Positions 35,837-43,271 of a stretch of 64,000 nt of DNA are shown here, piece after piece (the stretch's first letter is position 1; every line of letters starts with the position of its first letter). A model generated the notes under the pieces. That model had not been told where the DNA came from, did no database searches, and saw only the letters and a program-made list of their open reading frames with translations. This DNA is from Eutrophovita sp913057845 (GTDB taxonomy: Bacteria > Pseudomonadota > Gammaproteobacteria > Burkholderiales > Eutrophovitaceae), in the NCBI GenBank assembly GCA_963925895.1, contig CAWUVH010000008.1:153018-217017 (forward strand), read 5' to 3'. A program made the translations under genes and the position numbers.

Positions 35837-36714
35837 TAGGCAACCTTATGTTGCGCTAAACGCTCGAGCGCACAAACCATTGCCGAGTGATCTCGCGCAC
35901 CATCTCCAGCGGCTGAGCACGCATTAAATAACTCCTGAGCAGTGCTTGTGTTGGGCAGGCTCACTCCTAGGCTTCGAGCTGTGCTGAGTGCGAGGTTCAA
36001 ATCTTTCTGGTGTAACTCGATTCTAAATCCTGGATCAAAAGTTCTCTTGATCATCCTGTCTCCGTGAATTTCCAATATCTTCGATGAGGCGAATCCACCC
36101 ATCAAAGCTTGACGAACTTTGGATGGGTCAACGCCAGCTTTAGATGCAAGTAATAGGGCCTCACCAACGGCTTCAATGTTTAATGCAACAATGACTTGAT
36201 TCGCTACTTTACAGACTTGACCGGCACCAATGTCACCAACGTGCGTGATGTTCTGACCCATTAGTTTGAAAATAGGTTCCACCTTGGCGAATTCCGACTC
36301 GTTTGCGCCAACCATTATTGTCAATGTGGCATTTTTAGCGCCAACTTCACCACCTGAGACTGGCGCGTCTACATAACCAATTTCCTTAAGAGCTAATTTA
36401 ATGGCAAATTCTCGGGTGGCTATCGGAGAAATTGAGCTCATATCAATGACGGTTGCACCCTTTGATAGCGTGTCATAGATTCCGTTCGGGCCGAACAGAA
36501 CTTTCTCTACGTCGGGTGTGTCGGGTAACATCAGAATGATGACATCAGATTGTGATGCAACCTCTGATTGATTTTTGCACGCAGTGCCGCCCGCTGATAC
36601 GAGTTCTTTGGGTACTCGCGTTCGAGAATGCAGGTAGACGTCATGTCCACCCTTGATCAGTTGTCCTGCCATGGGTGAGCCCATAATTCCTAAGCCGATA
36701 AAACCGATTTTCAT
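35836..36714 (-). CDS. glxR: 2-hydroxy-3-oxopropionate (tartronate semialdehyde) reductase
   Basis: A 292-aa beta-hydroxyacid dehydrogenase reducing tartronate semialdehyde to D-glycerate. The Rossmann motif is GFIGLGIMGSPMA; the substrate motif is DAPVSGGEVGA; the catalytic Lys is in GQVCKVANQ. Close relatives are 3-hydroxyisobutyrate dehydrogenases, but position between hyi and glycerate kinase makes the glycerate pathway most likely. Overlaps the next gene by one base. Confidence 0.92.
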   Translation of the reverse strand: MKIGFIGLGIMGSPMAGQLIKGGHDVYLHSRTRVPKELVSAGGTACKNQSEVASQSDVIILMLPDTPDVEKVLFGPNGIYDTLSKGATVIDMSSISPIATREFAIKLALKEIGYVDAPVSGGEVGAKNATLTIMVGANESEFAKVEPIFKLMGQNITHVGDIGAGQVCKVANQVIVALNIEAVGEALLLASKAGVDPSKVRQALMGGFASSKILEIHGDRMIKRTFDPGFRIELHQKDLNLALSTARSLGVSLPNTSTAQELFNACSAAGDGARDHSAMVCALERLAQHKVA

Positions 36715-36768
36715 GATGTGCTTCTCCCTTGATGATTGTTATTTATGTAACTGCGTTATAAATGTTTT

Positions 36769-37545
36769 TTAAAGGTAGGGTTTAATCCAGTCTAAACCTG
36801 AAATCGTATCTTTTAGCGGTCGATATTCACACCCAATCCATCCGTCGTAGCCAAGTGCATCAATTGTGCTAAAAATAAACGAGTAATTGATCTCTCCTGT
36901 GCCGGGCTCGTGTCGGCCTGGTGTGTCCGCAAGTTGCATGTGCTTGATGTGGGGGATGAGTCGTTCAATTGTTGGGGCGAGATCGCCTTCCATAATTTGC
37001 ATGTGATAAATATCATACTGAAATCCAACATTCGGCCGATCGATCATTTCCAGAAGTCTCTCAGCTTGGTATGAATAATTTAGATAATAGCCAGGAATGT
37101 CACGGGTGTTGATGGATTCGATCATGACCTCGATGTTATGGTCCCGACATAAGTCGGCCGCAAATCGAACATTATGAATGAAGGTCTCTTCAATGATCTC
37201 GTTGGAATGTTGTGCGGGAGTTAAGCCAGCCATGCAATGAAGTCTTTTACAATTGAGTGGTGCCGCGTAATTGATTGCAATATGCACATTATCTTGAAAT
37301 TCGGATATTCGGTCGGGCAAGCATGCTAGACCTCGATCCCCAGCCTCGAAATCGCCTGGTGGCATGTTGAATAGAACCAGCTCTAAATTATTTTTCAATA
37401 GTGTGTCTCCGACCTCATCTTGTGGATAAGCATACGGAAACAAGATTTCTACGCCCATGAAGCCGTGAAGGTGAGCTTGTTTAAATCGCCCCATGAAATC
37501 AAACTCGTTGAACATCATGGTGAGATTTGCGTTAAATTTTGGCAT
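36769..37545 (-). CDS. hyi: Hydroxypyruvate isomerase
   Basis: A 258-aa TIM-barrel enzyme interconverting hydroxypyruvate and tartronate semialdehyde. The start at ATG 37545 (MPKFNANLTMMFNE) has GGAG seven bases upstream and gives the exact usual length; the open frame extends 14 codons further. Metal/acid residues appear in MIESINTRDIPGYY and FQYDIYHMQIMEGD, with GCEYRP near the end. First gene of the glycolate/glycerate operon. The expected glyoxylate carboligase gene is not in the window. Confidence 0.93.
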   Translation of the reverse strand: MPKFNANLTMMFNEFDFMGRFKQAHLHGFMGVEILFPYAYPQDEVGDTLLKNNLELVLFNMPPGDFEAGDRGLACLPDRISEFQDNVHIAINYAAPLNCKRLHCMAGLTPAQHSNEIIEETFIHNVRFAADLCRDHNIEVMIESINTRDIPGYYLNYSYQAERLLEMIDRPNVGFQYDIYHMQIMEGDLAPTIERLIPHIKHMQLADTPGRHEPGTGEINYSFIFSTIDALGYDGWIGCEYRPLKDTISGLDWIKPYL

Positions 37546-37662
37546 GGTTAACTCCGGTCGGAACAAATCATGCGTCATTATAAGCACATGGCGGGCACAA
37601 TGATGCAGATCACTAAGGCCGTATAATTACGGAAAATACGACATATCAGGAGGTGTAGGGCG

Positions 37663-38517
37663 ATGGCGGATAGGTTCTCTGGAACTAAAGATTATGTGGC
37701 AGGTGAGGATTTGATGATGGCTGTTAATGCAGCGATCGCATTGCAGCGTCCGCTGCTCATTAAAGGAGAGCCTGGAACGGGTAAAACTATGCTGGCTCTT
37801 GAGGTTGCGGGTGCGCTGGGAAGGCCACTGCATCAATGGCACATCAAATCTACCTCAAAAGCGCAGCAAGGCTTGTATGAGTACGACGCTGTGTCTCGGC
37901 TCCGCGATTCACAGCTCGGGGAGGAATCAGTAAAAGATATTAAGAACTACATTATGAAGGGGCCCTTGTGGGAAGCCTTTCAGTCGGAAGAGCCATCGGT
38001 TGTTCTCATCGATGAAATTGATAAGGCCGACATTGAATTTCCTAACGATTTGCTTAGAGAGCTCGATCGAATGGAATTTTTTGTGTATGAGACAAAGGAG
38101 TTAATCAGTGCGCGTCATCGACCTCTCATTATTATTACAAGTAATAATGAGAAGGATCTGCCCGATGCTTTTTTGAGAAGATGTTTTTTTCATTACATCC
38201 AATTCCCTGATAAGGAAACTATGGGTCAAATCATCGATGTGCATTTCCCTGGTATTAAAAAACAATTGCTGCAGCAGGCGTTGGAGGTATTCTTTGATCT
38301 GAGGGAGACGCCGGGTCTTAAGAAAAAACCTTCGACGTCAGAATTATTGGATTGGTTAAAGCTTCTATTGGCTGAGGATATACCGATTGAGGCGCTGCAA
38401 ACGAGTGATCAGAGAAAGTCGATACCGCCATTAGCCGGCGCACTATTGAAAAACGAGCAAGATGTTCATTTATTTGAGCGCTTGGTTTTTCTCAATCGAC
38501 GCTCTGAGCGTACCTAG
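37663..38517 (+). CDS. MoxR-family AAA ATPase
   Basis: A 284-aa AAA ATPase of the MoxR group. Walker A is GEPGTGKT (residues 35-42), Walker B VVLIDEIDKAD, sensor I IITSNNEKDLPDAF. MoxR ATPases work with VWA-domain partners as chaperones that mature metal enzymes or complexes. The next gene, 23 bases downstream, is such a partner. Possible client complexes are CO dehydrogenase-like enzymes (as for CoxD/CoxE) or the quinoprotein at 43 kb, but no client is adjacent. Confidence 0.92.
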   Translation: MADRFSGTKDYVAGEDLMMAVNAAIALQRPLLIKGEPGTGKTMLALEVAGALGRPLHQWHIKSTSKAQQGLYEYDAVSRLRDSQLGEESVKDIKNYIMKGPLWEAFQSEEPSVVLIDEIDKADIEFPNDLLRELDRMEFFVYETKELISARHRPLIIITSNNEKDLPDAFLRRCFFHYIQFPDKETMGQIIDVHFPGIKKQLLQQALEVFFDLRETPGLKKKPSTSELLDWLKLLLAEDIPIEALQTSDQRKSIPPLAGALLKNEQDVHLFERLVFLNRRSERT

Positions 38518-38540
38518 TGAACTGTCTATAGAGTTGCATC

Positions 38541-39719
38541 GTGTTACTTGACTTTTTCTTCAGGATTAGAGACGCGGGTATACCTGTATCCGTAAAAGAG
38601 TACTTGACGTTATTGGAGGCTCTTCGACTACGTGTCGCTAAAGAAAGTGTTGATGATTTTTATTTTTTATCTCGAGCTACTTTTGTAAAAGATGAAACAT
38701 TATATGATCGATTTGATCGGGCATTTGGTGATTATTTCAATGGCTTGGAATCGCTCCCCGAGGATTTTTTCAACAATATCCCAGAGGAATGGTTAAGGAA
38801 ACAGCTTGAACTCTCACTTTCTGAAGAAGAGAAAAATTTGATTGAGTCTTTGGGCGGATGGGAGAAGCTCATGGAGACATTCAAACAGCGTTTGGAGGAG
38901 CAACAAAAAAGACATCAAGGCGGTTCGAAGTGGATTGGTACTGGGGGAAAGAGTCCTTTTGGCGCTTATGGATATAACCCAGAAGGAATTCGAGTTGGGC
39001 AGGCAGGGTCTAGAAATCGTCGGGCCGTAAAGGTTTGGGATAAACGAGAGTATAGAAATCTGGACGATACAGTTGAGCTAGGCACACGAAATATTAAGGT
39101 GGCGCTCAAGCGGCTTCGAAAATTCGCTAGAGAAGGGGCGGCAGATGAATTGGATCTTGATGGAACGATTCTCTCAACTGCGAAAAATGGCGGATATTTG
39201 GACTTGAAGATGGTTCCTGAGCGACGCAATGCGATTAAAGTGCTCATGTTTTTTGATATTGGCGGCTCTATGGACGATTATGTTCGTTCATGCGAGGAGT
39301 TGTTCTCAGCCGCACGCACGGAATTCAAGCATTTAGAGTATTTTTATTTTCATAATTTCATTTATGAATCAGTGTGGAAGGATAATCGAAGACGTAATAA
39401 TGAGCGTATCCCACTCGGACAAATTCTCCATAAGTATGCTGCCGACTATAAGGTGATTGTGGTTGGTGATGCGACGATGAGTCCCTATGAGATCACCTAT
39501 CCGGGTGGTAGCGTGGAGCACTTCAATGAGGAAGCAGGTTCAGTTTGGTTAAAGCGTCTTTTGGATGTCTACCCGAAAGCAGCTTGGATTAACCCTACGC
39601 CAGAGGCCAGATGGAAATACCACGAGTCTATTTCTCTGACTCGTGAGCTAGTTGAGGAACGCATGTTTGGTCTCACTTTGTCAGGTCTTGAAAAGGCGAT
39701 GAAGCAGCTGGCAAAGTAA
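38541..39719 (+). CDS. VWA-domain protein, CoxE-like
   Basis: A 392-aa partner of the MoxR ATPase. The N-terminal half is helical and charged; the C-terminal half is a von Willebrand A domain with a modified MIDAS, DIGGS (Asp239-x-Gly-x-Ser243) in place of DxSxS. The gene starts at GTG 38541. An internal linker (SKWIGTGGKSPFGAYG) is conserved in this subgroup as I recall. The pair resembles uncharacterised MoxR/CoxE operons common in proteobacteria. Confidence 0.88.
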   Translation: MLLDFFFRIRDAGIPVSVKEYLTLLEALRLRVAKESVDDFYFLSRATFVKDETLYDRFDRAFGDYFNGLESLPEDFFNNIPEEWLRKQLELSLSEEEKNLIESLGGWEKLMETFKQRLEEQQKRHQGGSKWIGTGGKSPFGAYGYNPEGIRVGQAGSRNRRAVKVWDKREYRNLDDTVELGTRNIKVALKRLRKFAREGAADELDLDGTILSTAKNGGYLDLKMVPERRNAIKVLMFFDIGGSMDDYVRSCEELFSAARTEFKHLEYFYFHNFIYESVWKDNRRRNNERIPLGQILHKYAADYKVIVVGDATMSPYEITYPGGSVEHFNEEAGSVWLKRLLDVYPKAAWINPTPEARWKYHESISLTRELVEERMFGLTLSGLEKAMKQLAK

Positions 39720-39725
39720 AAATGC

Positions 39726-40160
39726 CTAATTGTCTTTTCTGATGGACCTTCTTCGTTGTTCCAGTCGTTCTAAAAATTTTTCCTGTTTAATGATCACGCG
39801 TTCGTGCGTGCCCGTAGAAATAATGTCGATACCATCATGGGCTTTAACTGAGAAGGACAATTTTCGGCCTTCAATAGTCACGAGTGTGACATCCACGGTT
39901 ACGGTCATGCCGGGGAGTGTGGGTGCCTCATGTGAGAAATTAACGTGGGTACCGAGGGTTTGCTCGTCTGGCCAATTGATGTGTGGTCTTAAGAGCTCAA
40001 TACAGGCCCATTCGAGCAAGCCGACCATGTAACCTGTTGCAAAGACTTGGGGCATGGCTTGAAACAAATCGGACTCGGGATAGAACTTCGGTACTGTTTG
40101 TTTCTCACTTACTGTGAAGGTGTGGCGGTAGGTTAAACCTATTTTAAGTGTCTCTTTCAT
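39726..40160 (-). CDS. Hotdog-fold thioesterase, fluoroacetyl-CoA thioesterase (FlK)-like
   Basis: A 144-aa single-hotdog protein of the FlK-like thioesterase family. The Glu in LLEWACIELL and the GTHVNFSHEAPTLPG motif match the family's catalytic Thr/Glu/His pattern. FlK itself detoxifies fluoroacetyl-CoA; most relatives are general acyl-CoA thioesterases. I start at ATG 40160: the longer frame to 40211 would run through two NtrC-like sites that serve the divergent amtB gene. Convergent with the CoxE gene by 6 bases. Confidence 0.82.
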   Translation of the reverse strand: MKETLKIGLTYRHTFTVSEKQTVPKFYPESDLFQAMPQVFATGYMVGLLEWACIELLRPHINWPDEQTLGTHVNFSHEAPTLPGMTVTVDVTLVTIEGRKLSFSVKAHDGIDIISTGTHERVIIKQEKFLERLEQRRRSIRKDN

Positions 40161-40178
40161 GAGGGGCCTTATAAATTC

Positions 40179-40193
40179 GCACCAAATGTGTGC
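40179..40193 (+). promoter_or_regulatory. NtrC-type enhancer site 1 for amtB
   Basis: The 15-base element GCAC-N7-GTGC (CGCACCAAATGTGTGCG with flanks) matches the NtrC dyad consensus TGCACC-N4-TGGTGCA in spacing and arms. Its centre is at about -117 relative to the predicted sigma-54 start near 40303. Confidence 0.75.
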
Positions 40194-40207
40194 GCATAAT
40201 TTCGATT

Positions 40208-40222
40208 GCACTAAATCAGTGC
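40208..40222 (+). promoter_or_regulatory. NtrC-type enhancer site 2 for amtB
   Basis: A second GCAC-N7-GTGC dyad (TGCACTAAATCAGTGCG with flanks), centre about -88. The two centres are 29 bases apart, close to three helical turns, like the tandem NtrC sites upstream of enterobacterial glnA. Confidence 0.75.
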
Positions 40223-40276
40223 GGTTTGCGACAGTCTAAATTTTAGTAAGTCTCTATAAATCAATGAGTTAAAGTT

Positions 40277-40292
40277 TGGCACATTTATTGCT
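40277..40292 (+). promoter_or_regulatory. Sigma-54 promoter of amtB
   Basis: TGGCACATTTATTGCT matches the sigma-54 consensus TGGCACG-N4-TTGCW with exactly ten bases between the -24 GG (40278-40279) and the -12 GC (40290-40291). Transcription would start near 40303, leaving a 74-base leader before the amtB ATG. Confidence 0.85.
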
Positions 40293-40376
40293 TTAAATAT
40301 AAACAATAAAATCATAAAGTTATCATGTTTAAGCCTGATTGAATCATGTTCGGGTCTTTTCAAAAAGGGGAATTAT

Positions 40377-41579
40377 ATGGAATCATCCAATAGTGCAACA
40401 GATGTACTGTTTATCTTGTTGGGCGCCATAATGGTGCTTGCCATGCATGGTGGGTTTGCGTTTTTGGAGGTTGGAACCGTCCGCAAAAAAAATCAGGTGA
40501 ATGCGCTGGTTAAGATTCTATGTGATTTTTCAATTTCTACAATAGCGTATTTCTTTGTTGGCTATGCCGTGGCTTATGGTACTGACTTTTTGGTTGGTGC
40601 TAACACGCTCAGCCAAAATGGTGGTTATGGCCTCGTTAAGTTCTTCTTCTTGCTGACATTTGCTGCGGCAATACCTGCGATTATTTCTGGTGGTATCGCC
40701 GAGCGGGCTCGGTTTTATCCGCAATTATTTGCAAGTGCTGTGATCGTTGGTGTTGTGTACCCATTCTTTGAGGGCATTATTTGGAATGGAAACTTTGGTT
40801 TTCAAGACTGGTTGCAAGATAGTTACGGAGCACCAATGCGTGATTTTGCAGGGTCCGTGGTGGTTCATGCTATGGGTGGCTGGATTGCCCTTGCGGCGGT
40901 TCTTTTGTTGGGATCAAGAAAAGGTCGATACCAAAAAAATGGCGGGGTCGCTTCTCATCCGCCTTCAAGCATTCCATTCTTAGCGCTTGGCGCCTGGATG
41001 CTCACAGTTGGTTGGTTTGGATTTAATGTGATGTCGGCTCAAACTGTTGACGGTATCAGTGGGTTGGTCGCGATAAATTCTCTCATGGCGATGGTGGGCG
41101 GCACGTTAGCAGCCTTAGTTGTTGGCAGGAATGATCCAGGTTTTGTCCACAATGGACCACTTGCTGGGTTAGTGGCGGTTTGTGCTGGCTCCGATATCAT
41201 GCACCCACTTGGTGCGCTTGTGACAGGGTTAATTGCTGGGGCACTGTTTGTTTCGCTATTTACTGCGACTCAGAATCGCTGGAAGATTGATGATGTGTTG
41301 GGTGTGTGGCCGCTACATGGACTTTGTGGCGCTTGGGGCGGTATTGCAGCAGGGATCTTTGGCCTGGAGAGTCTCGGTGGTATGGGTGGGGTCTCGTTTG
41401 TCTCTCAGCTCATTGGAACGGTCGCGGGCATTTTAGTAGCTTTGGTTGGAGGTTTCGTTGTTTACGGTGCTATTAAAGCTATGGTCGGTATTCGACTCAG
41501 CGAGGAAGAAGAGTATATGGGGGCAGATTTGGCCATTCATAAGGTTTCTGCTTCTCCAGATAATGAATCAAGCTGGTGA
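40377..41579 (+). CDS. amtB: Ammonium transporter
   Basis: A 400-aa inner-membrane trimeric ammonium channel with eleven helices. The twin histidines are present in VVHAMGGW and WPLHGLCGAWG; the vestibule segment AIPAIISGGIAERARF and the P-II-contacting C-terminal tail (LSEEEEYMGADLAIHK) are also present. ATG 40377 follows AAAGGGG. There is no cleavable leader as in the E. coli protein; it begins directly with MESSNSATD. Expression is predicted from the sigma-54/NtrC region upstream. No glnK lies beside it; a P-II gene is at 54200. Confidence 0.95.
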   Translation: MESSNSATDVLFILLGAIMVLAMHGGFAFLEVGTVRKKNQVNALVKILCDFSISTIAYFFVGYAVAYGTDFLVGANTLSQNGGYGLVKFFFLLTFAAAIPAIISGGIAERARFYPQLFASAVIVGVVYPFFEGIIWNGNFGFQDWLQDSYGAPMRDFAGSVVVHAMGGWIALAAVLLLGSRKGRYQKNGGVASHPPSSIPFLALGAWMLTVGWFGFNVMSAQTVDGISGLVAINSLMAMVGGTLAALVVGRNDPGFVHNGPLAGLVAVCAGSDIMHPLGALVTGLIAGALFVSLFTATQNRWKIDDVLGVWPLHGLCGAWGGIAAGIFGLESLGGMGGVSFVSQLIGTVAGILVALVGGFVVYGAIKAMVGIRLSEEEEYMGADLAIHKVSASPDNESSW

Positions 41580-41609
41580 TTCGAAAAATCTAACTTTAAA
41601 TTCTGACTG

Positions 41610-42161
41610 TCATTTCTTTTGTGTGGAGACATTGATTGTCTCCACGTGCAAAGTAAAAATGTCCTTACGTTTATCATCGAAGTAGTGCTCTAAAGATTTT
41701 TTAATTGCGGCGAACGCGATTTCATCCCACGGTAGAGTTGTTTCGTTGAATAACGCGACTTCTGAACTTTCAAATGTGGTTGAGAAGCTAGCGTTAGCGA
41801 GTTGGGCTCGGTATAGCAGGTAAATTTGATTGATATGCGGAATATCGATTAGAGAGAAGGGGGCAATAATCGTTGCTCTCGCATTAGCTTCTTCCAAAGT
41901 CTCTCTAAGCGCTCCCTCTTGTGATGTCTCATTGTTCTCTAAGAATCCTGCAGGCAGCGTCCAATAGCCCAGTCGTGGTTCTATAGCGCGCTTACAGAGC
42001 AGAATTTTGTCTTCCCACTCGGCAATACATCCAACGATGACTCTGGGATTTTCGTATTGAATGAAGCCGCAGCCCTCACAGACTGCGCGTGGCAGGTTAT
42101 CCCCATGAGGAATTTTAATGACTGTGGGCGCGCCACATTGGTTACAGTATTTGATGGGCAC
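41610..42161 (-). CDS. NUDIX hydrolase with zinc ribbon
   Basis: A 183-aa pyrophosphohydrolase. An N-terminal zinc ribbon (CNQCG and CEGCG) precedes the NUDIX domain, whose box reads GFLENNETSQEGALRETLEE. The layout resembles NADH/ADP-ribose-type pyrophosphatases, but the SQPWPFP-type motif of NudC is not seen, so a nucleotide-sugar or ADP-ribose substrate is as likely. Convergent with amtB. Confidence 0.88.
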   Translation of the reverse strand: MPIKYCNQCGAPTVIKIPHGDNLPRAVCEGCGFIQYENPRVIVGCIAEWEDKILLCKRAIEPRLGYWTLPAGFLENNETSQEGALRETLEEANARATIIAPFSLIDIPHINQIYLLYRAQLANASFSTTFESSEVALFNETTLPWDEIAFAAIKKSLEHYFDDKRKDIFTLHVETINVSTQKK

Positions 42162-42303
42162 AGTAGCGTCTTCTTTTTACTTGTGTATTGGTGAGCCTTG
42201 ACGGTCAGGAGATATATTGTCGACTTCTATTCATTTGGAATGTTAATCTGAATATATGGATATTTCTAATAATAGGCTATTTAACCAGATTAAAAAATTC
42301 TCA

Positions 42304-42675
42304 ATGATAATTAAAAAATTTTTAGCAGTATGTGTATTCGCTTTGGCAACGATAGTGCATGCGGATGAAACCCCTCAAAAATACGTCGGAACATGGTCTG
42401 GGGCTTGGTATGAAGGCATGACCAGTGGCACGTTGTGGCTGACGTTTAACCCCGAAGGCACGGGCTCTATTCGATTTACGAACTTGGAAAAATTTGGAAA
42501 GGATGTGACCCTCTTATCGCCGATCCGTTTTCTGGGCAACCGCATTAATTTCACAGCTAATGGAGATGGTGCTAAGGACTTCGTTGGTCACGTGTTTTTA
42601 ATCGGAGAGGACAAGTTCCGGGGGAGCGCCGAATACGATGGTTTGGCGGTAACGTTCCGTTTAGCTAGAGAATAA
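42304..42675 (+). CDS. Small exported protein of unknown function
   Basis: A 123-aa protein with signal peptide (MIIKKFLAVCVFALATIVHA) and a mature beta-rich domain (YVGTWSGAWYEGMTSGTLWLTF, then IRFTNLEK and FTANGDGAKDF) that looks like a lipocalin-like or small beta-barrel fold. The frame opens at ATG 42256, but ATG 42304 places the signal peptide at the N-terminus; neither has a good ribosome site. Followed by a strong terminator. Not recognised further. Confidence 0.7.
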   Translation: MIIKKFLAVCVFALATIVHADETPQKYVGTWSGAWYEGMTSGTLWLTFNPEGTGSIRFTNLEKFGKDVTLLSPIRFLGNRINFTANGDGAKDFVGHVFLIGEDKFRGSAEYDGLAVTFRLARE

Positions 42676-42676
42676 T

Positions 42677-42702
42677 AAAACGGCCCTTTAGGGGCCGTTT
42701 TT
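42677..42702. terminator. Bidirectional rho-independent terminator
   Basis: Stem CGGCCC / GGGCCG with flanking A4 and T5 runs lies between the convergent genes ending at 42675 and 42728, so it can stop transcription from both sides. Confidence 0.85.
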
Positions 42703-42727
42703 AGGTTCAATAAGATGGAGCTAAAGT

Positions 42728-43114
42728 TTACAGCTCGACATCAGGGAGCGCTTTGATGTAATCCGCTAACGCCTCAATTTGCCACGGCTTAAGTTGCTTC
42801 CGGAAACCAGGCATTGGACTTTTACCGTAAGCAATTTGTTCTATGACTTTTTCCTTGGATTTCGTAGTGCCTGAGAGACGTGGTCCGTCTGCTTGTTTAA
42901 GCCCATATCCTTGATGACACCAGCTACATCGGGAGGCAAATAAACGTTTGACAGAGAAATTTTCTTTGTATTGGAAGTAGTTAGGGTTGATTTCTGCCGC
43001 GGCGATATCTGTTACATCTTCCTCGGCATAAGTAACTGAAATGTTCAATCCCATCGCGCAAAATATGATGAATGCGAAGCGCGTTAATGCGGTAAACGAA
43101 AGATGGTGTTGCAT
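42728..43114 (-). CDS. Class I c-type cytochrome, probable electron acceptor of the quinoprotein
   Basis: A 128-aa monoheme cytochrome with signal peptide (cut near TYA-EED) and heme motif CSWCH; the axial Met is probably in SPMPGF. CAGGAGA precedes the ATG. It lies downstream of the PQQ dehydrogenase gene on the same strand, separated by a terminator-like hairpin, so it may have its own promoter or get read-through. By analogy with MxaG/XoxG it would accept electrons from the dehydrogenase; the sequence alone does not prove this. Confidence 0.85.
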   Translation of the reverse strand: MQHHLSFTALTRFAFIIFCAMGLNISVTYAEEDVTDIAAAEINPNYFQYKENFSVKRLFASRCSWCHQGYGLKQADGPRLSGTTKSKEKVIEQIAYGKSPMPGFRKQLKPWQIEALADYIKALPDVEL

Positions 43115-43182
43115 GTGGTTCTCCTGCGGATAGTGACTACTCGAATCAACAATATTAAGTTATTTCTTAACTCTAATAAAGA

Positions 43183-43222
43183 GCTGACAAAAAAATTTGG
43201 GCGGGAAAACCCGCCCAAATTT
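43183..43222 (-). terminator. Rho-independent terminator after PQQ dehydrogenase
   Basis: Read on the minus strand, stem TTTGGGCGGG / CCCGCCCAAA with a four-base loop (core 43196-43219) is followed by a run of T. It sits 50 bases past the dehydrogenase stop. Confidence 0.85.
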
Positions 43223-43271
43223 CATTTCATTTCGACATTAAAAGCCGTCGAATCTGATTGATCAACTCACT

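Noticed and set aside
35121..35927. 268-codon plus-strand open frame
   Set aside because: It lies wholly antisense to the glycerate kinase and end of glxR, both strongly supported; composition is what antisense of such genes gives.
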